Notes: generated by a model not told the origin, from the sequence alone. A stretch of DNA of 39,299 nt from an uncultured Opitutia bacterium (GCA_903829855.1 CAIKRN010000255.1:1-39299); one strand, 5' to 3'. Positions 17,305 to 25,679 are shown, counted from the first letter of the stretch. Made by a program: numbers and translations.

Positions 17305-17778
17305 ATGTCTCGCCGTCGCAAAGCCGATAAACGCGCCCACCTCCCGGACGCTCGCTACAGCAGCCCCCTGGTCAGCCAGCTCATCAATGTCGTGATGAAG
17401 TCCGGCAAGAAATCTATCGCCCAGACGATTGTCTACGGCGCGATCGAAAAGGTCAGCGAAAAGCTGATGAAGGGTAATCCCGTTGAGTTGCTCCTCGGCG
17501 CCCTTGAGAACTGCCGCCCGAAGCTCGAAGTGAAGAGCCGTCGCGTCGGTGGTGCTACTTATCAGGTTCCCGTCGAAGTCAGCCATGATCGTCAGAACAG
17601 CATCGCGCTGCGCTGGGTCGCTGCTGCTGCCGCCGGTCGCAAGGGAACTACGATGTCGGAAGCCCTCGCCGCTGAACTCGTCGATGCTTACAACAACACC
17701 GGTAACGTGGTGAAGAAGCGCGAAGAAACCCATAAGATGGCTCAGGCCAACCGTGCCTTTGCTCACCTTAAGTGGTAA
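17305..17778 (+). CDS. rpsG: 30S ribosomal protein S7
   Basis: S7 nucleates assembly of the 30S head and lies next to the E site. The 157-residue product has the usual start MSRRRKADKR, the NVVMKSGKKSIAQTIVYGAI helix region, and VGGATYQVPVEVSHDRQ, followed by LAAELVDAYNNTGNVVKKREETHKMAQANRAFAH in two parts, all standard. It lies 29 bases after rpsL with no visible Shine-Dalgarno sequence in the C- and T-rich spacer. In many bacteria S7 feeds back on this operon; I see no leader here that would show the same. Confidence 0.98.
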   Translation: MSRRRKADKRAHLPDARYSSPLVSQLINVVMKSGKKSIAQTIVYGAIEKVSEKLMKGNPVELLLGALENCRPKLEVKSRRVGGATYQVPVEVSHDRQNSIALRWVAAAAAGRKGTTMSEALAAELVDAYNNTGNVVKKREETHKMAQANRAFAHLKW

Positions 17779-17820
17779 CCCTTCGCTGAATTTATTTTAG
17801 GCCGATACCTGGTTACGACC

Positions 17821-19986
17821 ATGTCCACCCTCTCTCCCCTTAATTCTCCCACGCGAGCGTTCCCTCTGGAGCACACGCGTAACATCGGTATCGCCGCGCA
17901 CATTGACGCCGGCAAGACGACCACCACCGAGCGCATCCTCTTTTACACCGGCGTGGTGCATAAGATGGGTGAAGTGCATGATGGTACCGCCACCACCGAC
18001 TGGATGGAGCAGGAGCGCGAGCGTGGCATCACGATCACCGCGGCCGCTATTTCCGCTGGTTGGAAAACCAAGGAAGGTCATTTCGCGAACATCGATCACC
18101 GTATCAATATCATTGATACCCCGGGCCACGTGGACTTCACGGCCGAGGTGGAGCGCTCGCTCCGCGTGCTTGACGGTGCCGTCGCCGTTTTCTGCGCCGT
18201 TGCTGGCGTGCAGCCCCAGTCGGAAACCGTCTGGCGCCAGATGAATAAGTACGGCGTCCCGCGCGTTGCTTTCGTCAACAAGATGGACCGCACGGGTGCC
18301 GATTACTTCGGTGCCGTCGACGACATCCGGGAGAAGCTCAAAGGCAACGCCCACCCCCTCTTTATCCCGATTGGCCAAGGCGAAGATTTTAAAGGCATGA
18401 TCGATTTGATCAAGAACACCGCCTACCTTTACGACGAGACCGACCCGAAGGGCATGAAGTTCGATACGATCGACATTCCCGAGAAGCAGAAAGACGAAGC
18501 CAAACTCTGGCGCACCAAGCTCATTGAAGCCCTTGCTGACTTCGATGACGTTCTTGCCGCTAAGTACCTCGACGGCGAGGAAGTCACCATTGAGGAAATG
18601 CGGACGGGTATCCGTAAGGCCACCCTCTCGCTCAACTTTATCGGCGTCATTCCTGGCTCCGCTTTCAAAAATAAGGGCGTGCAGATGCTCCTCGACTGCG
18701 TCGTCGACTTCCTGCCTTCCCCGATCGACATGCGCCCCCAGAAGGCGTTTACCGACGACGGAGACAAGGAAATCACCATTGGTCCGGACGACAAAGCCAA
18801 GGTCACTGGCCTTTGCTTCAAACTTTGGTCCGACCCACACGTCGGCCAGTTGGTGTTCTACCGCGTGTATCGCGGCCAGCTCAAGAAGGGTGAAGCCCTT
18901 TACAATCCCCGCACCCGTAAGAATGAGCGCATCTCGCGTATCGTCCTCCTGCGTGCGATGGACCGTGAAGAAATCGACGTCGCTTACTCCGGCGACATCT
19001 GTGCGATTATCGGACCGAAGGATATCGCCACTGGCGACACCCTCACCGCCGAAGACGACCTGATCCTCGAGAAGACCACTTTCGCCGAGCCCGTTATCTC
19101 GATGTCCATCGAGCCTAACTCGAAGGGCGACCAAGAGCGCCTCTCCCTTGGCCTGCAGCGCCTCGCCCAGGAAGATCCTACCTTCCGGGTGACTTCCAAC
19201 CCAGAAACCGGTCAGACCCTGATCTCCGGCATGGGTGAGCTTCACCTCGAAATCATCGTCGACCGCCTTAAGCGCGAGTTCAAGGTCGAGGCTAAGTCCG
19301 GTAAGCCTCAGATTTCCTATCGCGAAACCATCAACCTGGCCTCTGAAGGCGTGGGTAAGTTCATCCGCCAGTCGGGTGGCCGTGGTCAGTATGGTCACGT
19401 TGAAATCAAACTTGAGCCTAACCCGGTCGCCACGCGCGTTCCTGGTGAGAAGGGCGAAGAAGTCGTCAACGAGATCGTCGGTGGCGTCATTCCTAAGGAA
19501 TTCATCAAGCCTGCGACCGAAGGGATTCTTGAAGCTGCTAATAACGGCACCGTCGCTGGCTACCCCGTGATTAACTTCAAGGCCCGCATCATCTTCGGTT
19601 CCTTCCACGAAGTGGACTCGAACGAAATGGCGTTCAAGATGGCCGGCATCTTCGCTTTCAAGGAAGCCATGAAGGATGCTAAGCCCATCCTCCTCGAGCC
19701 AATCATGAAGGTCGAAGTCGTCACCCCGGAAGAATACCAGGGCGACATCATGGGCGACCTTAACCGCCGCCGCGGCCAGATTCAGGGCATGGAAACCAAG
19801 ATGGGCCTTTGCAACATCGAGGCCCGCGTCCCGCTGGCTGAAATGTTCGGCTACTCCACGGACGTCCGTTCCCTCTCTAAGGGCCGCGCTTCCTACTCCA
19901 TGGAGCCCGCCAACTACGAGCAGGTGCCCGCCCAGATTCTCAAGCAGGTCGTCGAGACATCCTCGCGCGCCCCGGCCCGTACCTAA
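17821..19986 (+). CDS. fusA: Translation elongation factor G
   Basis: EF-G is the GTPase that moves tRNAs and mRNA through the ribosome and helps recycle it. The 721-residue product shows G1 AHIDAGKTTTTERIL near 26-40, the switch II DTPGHVDF, and NKMDRTGADYF for G4. The domain IV signature QSGGRGQYGHVEIKLEP and the C-terminal VEVVTPEEYQGDIMGDLNRR are also present. Length is within the usual range of about 700. It lies 42 bases after rpsG. No tuf gene follows, unlike the classical str operon; rpsJ comes next after a 25-base gap. Confidence 0.98.
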   Translation: MSTLSPLNSPTRAFPLEHTRNIGIAAHIDAGKTTTTERILFYTGVVHKMGEVHDGTATTDWMEQERERGITITAAAISAGWKTKEGHFANIDHRINIIDTPGHVDFTAEVERSLRVLDGAVAVFCAVAGVQPQSETVWRQMNKYGVPRVAFVNKMDRTGADYFGAVDDIREKLKGNAHPLFIPIGQGEDFKGMIDLIKNTAYLYDETDPKGMKFDTIDIPEKQKDEAKLWRTKLIEALADFDDVLAAKYLDGEEVTIEEMRTGIRKATLSLNFIGVIPGSAFKNKGVQMLLDCVVDFLPSPIDMRPQKAFTDDGDKEITIGPDDKAKVTGLCFKLWSDPHVGQLVFYRVYRGQLKKGEALYNPRTRKNERISRIVLLRAMDREEIDVAYSGDICAIIGPKDIATGDTLTAEDDLILEKTTFAEPVISMSIEPNSKGDQERLSLGLQRLAQEDPTFRVTSNPETGQTLISGMGELHLEIIVDRLKREFKVEAKSGKPQISYRETINLASEGVGKFIRQSGGRGQYGHVEIKLEPNPVATRVPGEKGEEVVNEIVGGVIPKEFIKPATEGILEAANNGTVAGYPVINFKARIIFGSFHEVDSNEMAFKMAGIFAFKEAMKDAKPILLEPIMKVEVVTPEEYQGDIMGDLNRRRGQIQGMETKMGLCNIEARVPLAEMFGYSTDVRSLSKGRASYSMEPANYEQVPAQILKQVVETSSRAPART

Positions 19987-20011
19987 TTACCCCCAACATA
20001 CCCGTTTCCCG

Positions 20012-20320
20012 ATGGCCCGCACTAAAATCCGCATCAAGCTCAAAGGCTTCGACTATCGCATGGTCGACCAGTCCGCCAATGAGATCGTCGACACCGCCAA
20101 GCGTACTGGCGCCCGCGTCTCCGGCCCCGTGCCGCTGCCGACCGACATTTCCCGCCTGACCGTCAACCGCTCCCCCCACGTCGACAAGAAGTCGATGGAC
20201 CAGTTCGAGATCCGCACGCACAAGCGCCTGATCGAGATTATGGAGCCTAATGCCCAGACCGTGGACGAGCTAAAGAAGCTCAATCTACCTTCTGGGGTTG
20301 ACATCAACATCGTAGTCTAA
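20012..20320 (+). CDS. rpsJ: 30S ribosomal protein S10
   Basis: S10 is a head protein of the 30S subunit and, as NusE, a partner of NusB in antitermination. The 102-residue product begins MARTKIRIKLKGFDYRMVDQ and carries the conserved PLPTDISRLTVNRSPHVDKK and the EIRTHKRLIEI segment of the long loop. Length is normal. It opens the S10 portion of the cluster but is followed by an unusually long 145-base gap before rplC. Confidence 0.98.
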   Translation: MARTKIRIKLKGFDYRMVDQSANEIVDTAKRTGARVSGPVPLPTDISRLTVNRSPHVDKKSMDQFEIRTHKRLIEIMEPNAQTVDELKKLNLPSGVDINIVV

Positions 20321-20465
20321 CTCCTCAACCCTTCCACATTAACCTCTAACCCAACGCAGGCCGCCAACGCCCCTCTATCAGGACCAAGATTCCGCAAGGA
20401 AATCCCAAGCCTAATGCAGGTCAGCAATGACCAAACGGCCTCAACAGCCACCTGCCTCTTAGAAA
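20321..20465 (+). promoter_or_regulatory. Candidate structured leader between rpsJ and rplC
   Basis: This 145-base gap is the largest inside the ribosomal cluster. It holds two imperfect direct repeats 60 bases apart, centred on AACGCAGGCCGCCAACG (20353-20369) and AATGCAGGTCAGCAATG (20413-20429). GCAGGT at 20416-20421 can also pair with ACCTGC at 20450-20455, just before the rplC start. No promoter or open frame is visible. I infer a possible RNA regulatory element for the rplC-onward genes. Confidence 0.35.
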
Positions 20466-21107
20466 ATGAAACACCAGCTACTCGGTAAAAAAATCGGAAT
20501 GACCCAGGTCTATGACGCGGACAATAACCTCGTCCCTGTCACGGTCGTCCAAGCGGGCCCCTGTCCCGTCACCCAGGTAAAGACCGTCGATAAGGATGGC
20601 TATGATGCCGTCCAGATCGGTTTCGGTCCCCAGAAGGAGAGCCGCATGTCGGCCGGCGAAGTCGGCCACCTTCGCAAGTCGGGCATCGCGCCCCACACCC
20701 ATCTTCACGAAATCCGCCAGGCCGGTGCCACTGAGGCTAAGGTCGGCGACGTCATCACCGTCGAGAAGTTCACCGCCGGCCAGATGGTCGACGTGATCGG
20801 CACGGTCAAGGGCCGTGGTTTCCAGGGCGTCATGAAGCGCCACAACATGGATGGCCAGCCTGACTCCCACGGTCACATGATGCACCGCCGAATCGGCTCC
20901 ATCGGCATGCGCCAGACTCCTGGTCACGTCTTTAAGGGTAAGCGTATGCCGGGCCACATGGGCCAGGTGCAGCGTACTGTCCAGAACCTCCGCGTCGTCC
21001 AAGTCCTCGCAGAAAAAAACCTTCTGCTCATCAAGGGCAGTTTCCCCGGTGCCAACGGCGAGGTTGTCCTCGTTCGTCCGGCCAAGAAGGCCATCGCCGC
21101 CAAGTAA
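20466..21107 (+). CDS. rplC: 50S ribosomal protein L3
   Basis: L3 is an early-assembly 50S protein whose long loop reaches the peptidyl-transferase centre. The 213-residue product begins MKHQLLGKKIGMTQVYD and shows TVKGRGFQGVMKRHNM and the loop region SIGMRQTPGHVFKGKRMPGH, with a Gln at the commonly methylated position. The ATG at 20466 directly follows the leader-like gap and has no clear Shine-Dalgarno sequence. Confidence 0.98.
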   Translation: MKHQLLGKKIGMTQVYDADNNLVPVTVVQAGPCPVTQVKTVDKDGYDAVQIGFGPQKESRMSAGEVGHLRKSGIAPHTHLHEIRQAGATEAKVGDVITVEKFTAGQMVDVIGTVKGRGFQGVMKRHNMDGQPDSHGHMMHRRIGSIGMRQTPGHVFKGKRMPGHMGQVQRTVQNLRVVQVLAEKNLLLIKGSFPGANGEVVLVRPAKKAIAAK

Positions 21108-21128
21108 CCCACTCAGCATCTCAGCGCT

Positions 21129-21755
21129 ATGAAGCTCAAAGTTTACAAGTCCGACGGATCCGCCTTCACCGAGAAGGAATTCGACATTCCTTCTTTCGAA
21201 GGCACCAAGGGCGTTGCTCTGCTCAAGCAGGTCATCGTTTCCTACCAGGCCAATAAGCGCCAGGGTACTTCCAAGACCAAGGATTACGGCGAAGTCTCCG
21301 GTTCTGGTAAGAAGATGCTCCCGCAGAAGGGTTCCGGCGGTTCTCGCCACGGCGACAAGCGCGCCCCCCAGCTGTACAAGGGTGGTATCGTCTTCGGTCC
21401 CCGTCCTCGCGACTGGTCCAAGACCATCACCGCTCAGGCCAAGAAAATCGCCCTCCAGCGAGCGCTCTTTGAGCTCGCCGCTGACGGTGGTATCTCGGTG
21501 ATCGAAAAATTCGAAGTCGCTCAGCCTAAGACCAAGTGTTTCGCCAAGGTCCTCACCAACGTGAGCCCTGCCGGCAAGCGCCTGCTCGTCGTCGATAGCT
21601 CTTGGTCCGAGCCGGTGCTCCGCGCCAGTCGCAACCTCAGCCGCGCGATTTTCTCCAATTCCTCCAATCTCAACGCTCTGGATCTCGTGCGCACCCCGCG
21701 CATCCTGATCTCGGAAGATGGCCTGAAGAAGGTCCTCGAGCGCGCCAAAAACTAA
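21129..21755 (+). CDS. rplD: 50S ribosomal protein L4
   Basis: L4 lines the exit tunnel and is the classic autoregulator of S10 operons in enterobacteria. The 208-residue product has the loop GSGKKMLPQKGSGGSRHGDK, which reaches the tunnel constriction, and the conserved FGPRPRDWSKTI. The C-terminal half (LLVVDSSWSEPVLRASRNLS) is normal. It follows rplC by 21 bases. Whether it represses this cluster as in E. coli is unknown; the S10-leader position here is after rpsJ rather than before. Confidence 0.97.
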   Translation: MKLKVYKSDGSAFTEKEFDIPSFEGTKGVALLKQVIVSYQANKRQGTSKTKDYGEVSGSGKKMLPQKGSGGSRHGDKRAPQLYKGGIVFGPRPRDWSKTITAQAKKIALQRALFELAADGGISVIEKFEVAQPKTKCFAKVLTNVSPAGKRLLVVDSSWSEPVLRASRNLSRAIFSNSSNLNALDLVRTPRILISEDGLKKVLERAKN

Positions 21756-21767
21756 GACCGCCATCCC

Positions 21768-22055
21768 ATGAAGCCCGCTTCTGAAATCATCAGCCGCCCA
21801 ATCCTAACGGAAAAGGCCTCCGGCCTCGCCGAAGCCAACAAGTACGTCTTTGAGGTCCTCCCTGGACCCGACCGCGCCCAAATCAAGAAGGCCATCGAGG
21901 CTTCCTTCAAGGTGACCGTCGAGAAGATCAATATCCTCATCCGCAAGGGTAAGTTGCGTCGCAGCCGCCTTTCTGGTGGCTCGATTTTCACCGAGACCAA
22001 CTCTCGTCGTGCCATCGTCACCCTGAAGAAGGGCGACGTCATCTCCCTCGCCTAA
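21768..22055 (+). CDS. rplW: 50S ribosomal protein L23
   Basis: L23 sits at the tunnel exit and docks trigger factor and SRP. The 95-residue product shows IISRPILTEKASGLAEANKY, the start of the family, and FKVTVEKINILIRKGKLRR. The usual glycine-rich tail is short, as in many bacteria. It starts 12 bases after rplD, whose stop is followed by a C-rich spacer without a ribosome-binding motif. Confidence 0.96.
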   Translation: MKPASEIISRPILTEKASGLAEANKYVFEVLPGPDRAQIKKAIEASFKVTVEKINILIRKGKLRRSRLSGGSIFTETNSRRAIVTLKKGDVISLA

Positions 22056-22075
22056 TCTTTCGGAGCCGCAAAGTC

Positions 22076-22936
22076 ATGCCCATCGTAACCCATCGTCCTA
22101 TCACTCCCGGCACGCGCTTCCTAGTGCGCGTGAAGACCGAGGGGCTGCACGCCGGTCGCCCCGTGCCTGCCCTCACGGAAAGTAATCACCGTGCTATGGG
22201 CCGTAATTGCTACGGCCGCATCACCTCCCGTCGTCGTGGCGGAGGCCATAAGAAGCTTTACCGCACCATCGACTTCCGTCGTGACCGCCTCGACCAGCCT
22301 GCCACCGTCATTCGCATCGAATACGATCCGAACCGCACGTCGCATCTAGCCTTGATCGAGTACGCCGACAAGACCCTGAATTACATCCTCGCTCCGGATG
22401 GCCTTAAGGTTGGCGACAAGGTTGTCAGCACCAACACCGCTCAGGAGCAGCTCACCCCGGGCCTCTCCCTCCCGTTGCGCCTGATCCCTCCGGCCACTTT
22501 CATTCACTGCATCGAAATCGGCCCAGGTAAGGGTGGCCAGCTCGCCCGTTCTGCTGGCGGCTTCGCCCAGCTCCTCGGTATCGAAGACGGCCGCGCAATT
22601 CTGCGCATGCCTTCCGGTGAACAGCGCTACCTTAACGCCGATTGCCGCGCCACGGTCGGTATCGTCGGCAACGTCGATCACCACAACGCCAGCCTCGGTA
22701 AGGCCGGTCGTAGCCGCTGGAAGGGCATCCGCCCTCGTCAGCGTGGTATGTCCATGAATCCTGTCGATCACCCGAACGGTGGTGGCGGTGGTAAGAAAAA
22801 GGGTGGTGGCGGTCGCCAGCACCTCAAGTCCCCCTGGGGACAGCTTGCGAAGGGTTTCCCGACGCGCACCAAGGCGAAGGCCTCCAACAACCAAATCATC
22901 CTCCGCCGCAACGGCCGGAAGGTGAAGCAGGTCTAA
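22076..22936 (+). CDS. rplB: 50S ribosomal protein L2
   Basis: L2 is needed for subunit joining and peptidyl-transferase centre assembly. The 286-residue product has GRNCYGRITSRRRGGGHKK, TVIRIEYDPNRTSHLALIEY and the C-terminal VDHPNGGGGGKKKGGGGRQH region; the conserved His of the HPxGGG segment is present. It is slightly longer than E. coli L2 (273), and the Gly/Lys run near residues 237-247 accounts for part of this. A GGAG sits 11 bases upstream, one of the few Shine-Dalgarno-like motifs in the cluster. Confidence 0.97.
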   Translation: MPIVTHRPITPGTRFLVRVKTEGLHAGRPVPALTESNHRAMGRNCYGRITSRRRGGGHKKLYRTIDFRRDRLDQPATVIRIEYDPNRTSHLALIEYADKTLNYILAPDGLKVGDKVVSTNTAQEQLTPGLSLPLRLIPPATFIHCIEIGPGKGGQLARSAGGFAQLLGIEDGRAILRMPSGEQRYLNADCRATVGIVGNVDHHNASLGKAGRSRWKGIRPRQRGMSMNPVDHPNGGGGGKKKGGGGRQHLKSPWGQLAKGFPTRTKAKASNNQIILRRNGRKVKQV

Positions 22937-22958
22937 CCCCTCCTAGCACTCTCCTAAA

Positions 22959-23237
22959 ATGGCACGCTCTCGCAAAAAGGGTTTCTATGTCGACGCTCAT
23001 CTCGTCGACAAGGTCACCGTCGCCCAGAAGGCCAACAGCCGTAAGCCGATCAAGACCTGGTCTCGTCGCTCGACGGTTACTCCTGATTTCATCGGCCTCA
23101 ATCTTGAGGTTCACAATGGCAAAGCCTTCGTCCCCGTCTATGTGACGGAAAACATGGTTGGCCATAAGCTCGGAGAGTTCGCTCCTACGCGTACCTTCCG
23201 CCAGCACACCCAACCCTCCCGCAAGGAAGCTCAGTAA
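22959..23237 (+). CDS. rpsS: 30S ribosomal protein S19
   Basis: S19 pairs with S13 in the 30S head. The 92-residue product begins MARSRKKGFYVDAHLVDKV and has the family signature KTWSRRSTVTPDFIGLNLEV, then VTENMVGHKLGEFAPTRTFR. Length is normal. The gene downstream is not rplV, as would be usual, but a small secreted-protein gene nine bases after this stop. Confidence 0.98.
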   Translation: MARSRKKGFYVDAHLVDKVTVAQKANSRKPIKTWSRRSTVTPDFIGLNLEVHNGKAFVPVYVTENMVGHKLGEFAPTRTFRQHTQPSRKEAQ

Positions 23238-23246
23238 ACCCATACC

Positions 23247-23585
23247 GTGCGCACCGCCTTCTCCATGTTTGCCCTTCTCGTCGCCGCCACCGCGGTCGGC
23301 GCGGAAGCCCGCACCTTGGGAACGGCGGAGGCGGACGGCAAGGGTCCGGTCGTTGCGGTCATTTCTGCCCGCTCGACGGATTTGGTTGTCTTGGATGGCG
23401 GACACGACCGCGGCTTTCGCCCCGGCACGGTCTGCAATGTTAGCCGTGATGGTCGCGCCTTCGGCGCCGTCGTCATCGCCGAAGCTGGGCTTCATCGCTC
23501 GGTGGCACTCATTCTTTCCCTCGACTCCTCCGCCCAGATCACCTCTGGCGACCTTGTCACCCCCCGCGCTAACCCCCGCATCTGA
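23247..23585 (+). CDS. Small secreted protein of unknown function embedded in the ribosomal cluster
   Basis: The 112-residue product has a convincing signal peptide: a basic start (MRTAF), a hydrophobic stretch SMFALLVAATAVG and a likely cut after VGA near residue 19. The mature part (VVAVISARSTDLVVLDGG, then FRPGTVCNVSRDG, then VVIAEAGLHRSVALILSLD and SGDLVTP) has the alternating pattern of a small beta-barrel, similar in feel to FlgT C-terminal or MreC-type repeats. There is one Cys. The start is GTG at 23247; an in-frame ATG at 23265 still leaves a hydrophobic leader. It lies 9 bases after rpsS and 20 before rplV, on the same strand and in the same high-GC codon style. I do not recognise the family. 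Confidence 0.75.
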   Translation: MRTAFSMFALLVAATAVGAEARTLGTAEADGKGPVVAVISARSTDLVVLDGGHDRGFRPGTVCNVSRDGRAFGAVVIAEAGLHRSVALILSLDSSAQITSGDLVTPRANPRI

Positions 23586-23605
23586 ACCCTAATTTAACTA
23601 ACGTC

Positions 23606-23944
23606 ATGGAAGTACACGCCACCACCCGTTTCGCCCGCATGTCGCCCCAGAAGGTGCGAGAAGTCGCGCGCCAAATCCAAGGCCTCCCGGCCGAAGAAGC
23701 CATCCAGCTCCTGCGCTTCATCCCCCGCAAGTCCGCCCGCCTCCTGGCCAAGACGCTCGCGAGCGCCATGGCCAACGCCGAGAACAACCACAACTTGTCC
23801 AGCAGCGATCTCGTGATCGTCTCCGCCACGGTCAATCAAGGTCCAGTCATCAAGCGTTCTATGCCCGCAGCTCGCGGCTCCGCTCACCCTATCCACAAGT
23901 CCATGAGCCACATCCGCGTGGCTTTGGGCTCCGCCACCAAGTAA
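23606..23944 (+). CDS. rplV: 50S ribosomal protein L22
   Basis: L22 forms part of the exit-tunnel wall through its long hairpin. The 112-residue product shows TTRFARMSPQKVREVARQI, ENNHNLSSSDLVIVSATVNQ and the hairpin and tail RSMPAARGSAHPIHKSMSH. The family end is normal and the length ordinary. It follows the small secreted-protein gene by 20 bases and precedes rpsC by nine. Confidence 0.97.
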   Translation: MEVHATTRFARMSPQKVREVARQIQGLPAEEAIQLLRFIPRKSARLLAKTLASAMANAENNHNLSSSDLVIVSATVNQGPVIKRSMPAARGSAHPIHKSMSHIRVALGSATK

Positions 23945-23953
23945 TTTCGCACA

Positions 23954-24595
23954 ATGGGCCAGAAAGTAAATCCTATCGGCTTCCGTCTAGCCGTCCGTCG
24001 TAACTGGGAATCCCGCTGGTACGCCACCAAGCGCGATTTCCCCGCTAACATCTTGGAGGACTACCGCATCCGCACGTTCCTCAAGGAGAAGCTCCGACAG
24101 GCCGCTGTGCCTCGTATCTTTATCGAACGCGCTGGCCCCAAGGTTCGCGTCCGCATCTGGACGGCCCGCCCAGGCGTCGTCATCGGCCGTAAAGGCGATG
24201 AGCTCAAGAATCTCCGCGCCGAGATCCAGAAGGTTGCTGGTAAGGCTCGTATCGATGACATCATTCTCGAGGTCAACGAAGTGAAGCGCCCTGACTTGGT
24301 CGCCCAGCTCGTCGCTGAGAACATCGCCCTGCAGCTCGAACGCCGCATCTCTTTCCGTCGCGCCATGAAGAAGGCCGTCCAGACCACCATGACCAACGGT
24401 GCCGATGGCATCCGTATCCGCCTCGGCGGTCGTCTCGGTGGCGCTGAAATCGCCCGCGTCGAGTCCGCTCGCGTCGGTCGCGTCCCGCTCCATACCCTCC
24501 GCGAAAATATCGATTACGGTTTCACCGAAGCCCGCACCCTGGCCGGCAAGGTCGGCATCAAGTGCTGGATTTGCACCAAGGACTCCGAGTTCTAA
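23954..24595 (+). CDS. rpsC: 30S ribosomal protein S3
   Basis: S3 forms the mRNA entry channel with S4 and S5 and has helicase-like activity. The 213-residue product has MGQKVNPIGFRLAVRRNWES, a KH domain with RPGVVIGRKGDELKNLRAEI, and the C-terminal GADGIRIRLGGRLGGAEIAR. It is a little shorter than E. coli S3 (233) because the C-terminal tail is short, ending CTKDSEF. Confidence 0.97.
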   Translation: MGQKVNPIGFRLAVRRNWESRWYATKRDFPANILEDYRIRTFLKEKLRQAAVPRIFIERAGPKVRVRIWTARPGVVIGRKGDELKNLRAEIQKVAGKARIDDIILEVNEVKRPDLVAQLVAENIALQLERRISFRRAMKKAVQTTMTNGADGIRIRLGGRLGGAEIARVESARVGRVPLHTLRENIDYGFTEARTLAGKVGIKCWICTKDSEF

Positions 24596-24631
24596 GCCGT
24601 TCCGTCCACCCTCCGACTTAACTAGACCAAC

Positions 24632-25060
24632 ATGGCCAATCTCCAACCCGCCCGCACCAAGTGGCGCAAGCATCGCAAGGGCAAGATCCGCGGCAACGCC
24701 ACGGCTTGCAACACCCTCGCGTTCGGCGACTTCGGCATCCAGTCCCTCGATCGTGGCCGTCTCCCGGCTAATCAGATTGAAGCCGCCCGTATCGCCATCT
24801 CCCGCTCGCTGAAGCGTAAGGGCAAGATGTGGATGCGTATCTTCCCTCACACGCCTGTGACCAAGAAGCCAGCCGAAGTCCGCATGGGCTCTGGTAAGGG
24901 CAGCGTCGAGCTCTATGTGGCCTGCATCAAGCCAGGCACCATGCTCTTCGAAGTGGGTGGCGTTCCTATCTCCGTCGCTCGCGAGGCCATGCGCCTCGCC
25001 GACACCAAGTTGCAGGTCCGCTGCCGCTTTGTCGCCCGCGAAGAACTCGAAAAGTACTAA
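24632..25060 (+). CDS. rplP: 50S ribosomal protein L16
   Basis: L16 organises the A- and P-site tRNA region of the 50S subunit. The 142-residue product shows PARTKWRKHRKGKIRGNA, FGDFGIQSLDRGRLPANQIE and RKGKMWMRIFPHTPVTKKP, then EVRMGSGKGSVELYVACIKP; all are family hallmarks. The N-terminus begins MANLQPARTK rather than MLQPKRTK, a minor variation. It lies 36 bases after rpsC. Confidence 0.97.
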   Translation: MANLQPARTKWRKHRKGKIRGNATACNTLAFGDFGIQSLDRGRLPANQIEAARIAISRSLKRKGKMWMRIFPHTPVTKKPAEVRMGSGKGSVELYVACIKPGTMLFEVGGVPISVAREAMRLADTKLQVRCRFVAREELEKY

Positions 25061-25100
25061 GCCTTTCGATCCGCTTAACCACCACTGACCCTTTTCACCG

Positions 25101-25331
25101 ATGTCCAAGTACCAGAAAGACAAGCCCACCGCCGCCACGGCCATCCGCCCATTGGCGCCCGCCGAACTGCAGAAGCGCATTCGCGAAGCCCGCGAAGAGC
25201 TTCTCAGCCTCCGCCTCAAGAAGGCCACCGGCGCTGTGGAAAACCCGGCCCGCTTCCGCGCTCTGCGCCGTGACGTGGCCCGCTGCATGACCGTGCTTTC
25301 TGGCAAGTCTGTCGCTGCCAAGAAGAAGTAA
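25101..25331 (+). CDS. rpmC: 50S ribosomal protein L29
   Basis: L29 is a small two-helix protein at the tunnel exit next to L23. The 76-residue product has the usual core ELQKRIREAREELLSLRLKK and ARFRALRRDVARCMTVLSGK. An N-terminal addition of about 15 residues (MSKYQKDKPTAATAI) and a KKK tail make it longer than the usual 63-67. It has the normal place between rplP and rpsQ. Confidence 0.93.
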   Translation: MSKYQKDKPTAATAIRPLAPAELQKRIREAREELLSLRLKKATGAVENPARFRALRRDVARCMTVLSGKSVAAKKK

Positions 25332-25355
25332 ACCCAACCCTAACCCGCTTTCCCG

Positions 25356-25640
25356 ATGTCCGAGTCCCGCTCCAACCGTAAGACCCTCCTAGGTCTAGTC
25401 GCCTCCCGTTCCGGAGACAAGACCGTCAAGGTCAACTTCCAGTACACCGTTCCTCACCCCGTCTACGGGAAGGAAGTCAAGCGCCGCACCGTCCTGCACG
25501 CCCACGACGAAAAGAACGAGTGCAAGCCCGGCGATAAGGTCGAAATCATGGAGACCCGCCCCCTGTCCAAGCTCAAGCGCTGGCGCGTAATCCGTGTCGT
25601 CGAAGCTGCGAAGATCGCTGCTCAGTCCATCGAAGACTGA
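25356..25640 (+). CDS. rpsQ: 30S ribosomal protein S17
   Basis: S17 is an early-binding OB-fold protein of the 30S body. The 94-residue product has NRKTLLGLVASRSGDKTVKV, the HPVYGKEVKRR segment, the tract AHDEKNECKPGDKVEIMETR and PLSKLKRWRVIRVVE. All family motifs are present at normal length. It is 24 bases after rpmC. Confidence 0.97.
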   Translation: MSESRSNRKTLLGLVASRSGDKTVKVNFQYTVPHPVYGKEVKRRTVLHAHDEKNECKPGDKVEIMETRPLSKLKRWRVIRVVEAAKIAAQSIED

Positions 25641-25679
25641 AGCTCGGACCTCACCTTAAAACACTAAGCCCTTTATAAC

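Noticed and set aside
17797..19608. A 603-codon open frame antisense to fusA
   Set aside because: It mirrors the EF-G frame, as expected from high-GC, biased codons; its translation is Asp/Val/Gly-rich with no recognisable domain.
20478..21764. A 428-codon open frame antisense to rplC and rplD
   Set aside because: It spans two real genes and their spacer on the opposite strand, has low-complexity composition and no family resemblance.
23987..25321. A 444-codon open frame antisense to rpsC, rplP and rpmC
   Set aside because: Same codon-bias artefact; the forward-strand ribosomal genes are certain.
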